Positions 63,219 through 64,000 of a DNA stretch of 64,000 nt are shown here, in pieces. The stretch's first letter is position 1, and each line of letters begins with the position of its first letter. A program made the position numbers and the translations under genes. The notes below the pieces were generated by a model, which was not told the origin of the DNA, did not search any database, and saw only the letters and a list, made by a program, of their open reading frames with translations. The stretch spans positions 92,501 through 156,500 of the forward strand of contig NC_085874.1 in NCBI RefSeq assembly GCF_034702125.1. Direction: 5' to 3'. The stretch comes from Engraulis encrasicolus. Lineage: Eukaryota > Chordata > Actinopteri > Clupeiformes > Engraulidae.

Positions 63219-64000
63219 CCCTCGACCGGAACAAGTTGCAATTCGGCGCACTTTAAAGTCCTTTATGAATGCCCATACATTGATTCTTATGAGTTATGAG
63301 TCGCCATGCCTCTGTTTCCCCTGTAGCGCTCTCAACCGTTCACATTCTCCTGGTGTGACAGATTTAAATCCACAAATCTTATCTTCATGATTTGCTTGCG
63401 GACTGCCTACTCATATTGTTAGGTCTAAATAAACAAGAAATGTAGCGAAAATCACAAAAAGAACAGACAACGAACGTCGGGGTAGGAGGCGCATTGAAAT
63501 AATAGTGGAAACTCGGCGAGGTTTAAAATAACAGCCTCAGAGCAAGTTTGTCGCGACGGCACCACTATTTCATGTTTGCACAAACACGTCTTCGTCGTGG
63601 ATATTGGGTTGCTGCGCATGTTTCAAAATGAACATTTGCCTCCGTGTTGGAGCTGTTCATTCCCCTCTCTGAGGAACGTTGCAGATGCGCTGACTGAGAC
63701 TGGAAGAATATTGCGCTCCTAGTCTCTAGCGCTGATTCTTTGTCGAGGCTTATAAGCGACGCGCGGGAACACCAGCGTTCTATTTCAAAGACGCAAGTAG
63801 CCAGATCAATGCACTTTTTTCCAACCAGAACTGCACTGAAACTTAAAATTACACTAACATTTAAGCGTCATTGCGCTGCGTTGGCCTATAACGCGCCATC
63901 AGTAGTCTTACGGCTACGGTAGAGAAAGGGAGAGAGGGAAAACAAAACATCTCGCAAATAACTTATCGTTACTTATCGGGGCCAGAAAAGTGATCGTTCT
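62484..64000. mobile_element. DNA transposon running off the window end
   Basis: Begins TAGGCCTGTCACGATAAC with repeated gataac/gcgataa motifs, a fish hAT-like terminus that interrupts the LINE. Near the window end the inverse pattern (cttatcgttacttatcggg) suggests the opposite end lies just beyond 64000. Contains a (CT)n tract. Superfamily and limits uncertain. Confidence 0.55.
63138..63214. repeat. (CT)n microsatellite
   Basis: About 38 pure CT units. Confidence 0.98.

Overview
This is a vertebrate nuclear window, almost certainly from a teleost fish. It has intron-rich coding sequence, very long (TG)n/(CA)n arrays, and dense Tc1/mariner, hAT, piggyBac-like, L2/Rex1-type LINE and Penelope-like copies typical of fish. 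A clupeiform is a weak guess from the constant 'taggccta' motif. There is no prokaryotic gene, CRISPR array, rRNA or functional tRNA gene. One ambiguous base (N) lies at 57702.

Host gene. I recognise one host gene, on the minus strand, spanning at least 56531 down to 222. Eight exons are supported: A 56448-56531, B 39498-39775, C 39029-39176, D 38530-38638, E 12192-12340, F 7009-7091, G 880-987, H 222-347. A ninth candidate, D2 at 12771-12809, is only 39 nt. Reading frames and splice phases are consistent through A-B-C-D-E and F-G-H; the E-F phase mismatch shows that at least one exon is missing between them. The exons encode glutamine-, leucine- and glutamate-rich coiled-coil or spectrin-like helical sequence. 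I do not recognise the protein. Neither the first nor the last exon is visible, so the gene extends beyond the part I can read. On the transcript strand, most donors are followed by (CA)n-rich sequence and most acceptors are preceded directly by (GT)n-rich sequence instead of a polypyrimidine tract. This is the AC/GT-bridged intron architecture known from fish. Exon junctions D, E and H each have a decayed partial duplicate across a microsatellite.

Introns as transposon strata. The rest is nested mobile elements. 2882-6500: Tc1 fossil split by a hAT that holds a second hAT. 7729-11488: piggyBac-like element holding a palindromic mariner that holds another mariner. 13699-16440: hAT with perfect 8-bp target duplication. 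16774-18457 and 22449-23015: TTAA-flanked elements. 19053-21645: Tc1-like fossil split by a TTAA-flanked element, with a sister copy at 39977-42927. 29799-34425: unclassified element with a repeated 15-16-bp motif, holding a Rex1-type LINE that holds a hAT. 34784-36398: palindromic Tc1. 36727-37617: hAT. 43633-43951: foldback element. 44590-49421: L2-type LINE split by a hAT that holds a second hAT. 49570-55260: minus-strand LINE split by a TIR element that holds a Penelope-like retroelement with inverted terminal repeats and hammerhead-ribozyme cores. 57535-58700: two hAT ends head to head across the N. 59221-59950: a second repeated-motif cluster. 60890-62483: uninterrupted Rex1-type LINE reverse-transcriptase frame, cut off by another DNA transposon that runs to the window end.

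All family names come from recognising motifs, terminal repeats and target-site duplications by eye; no search was run.
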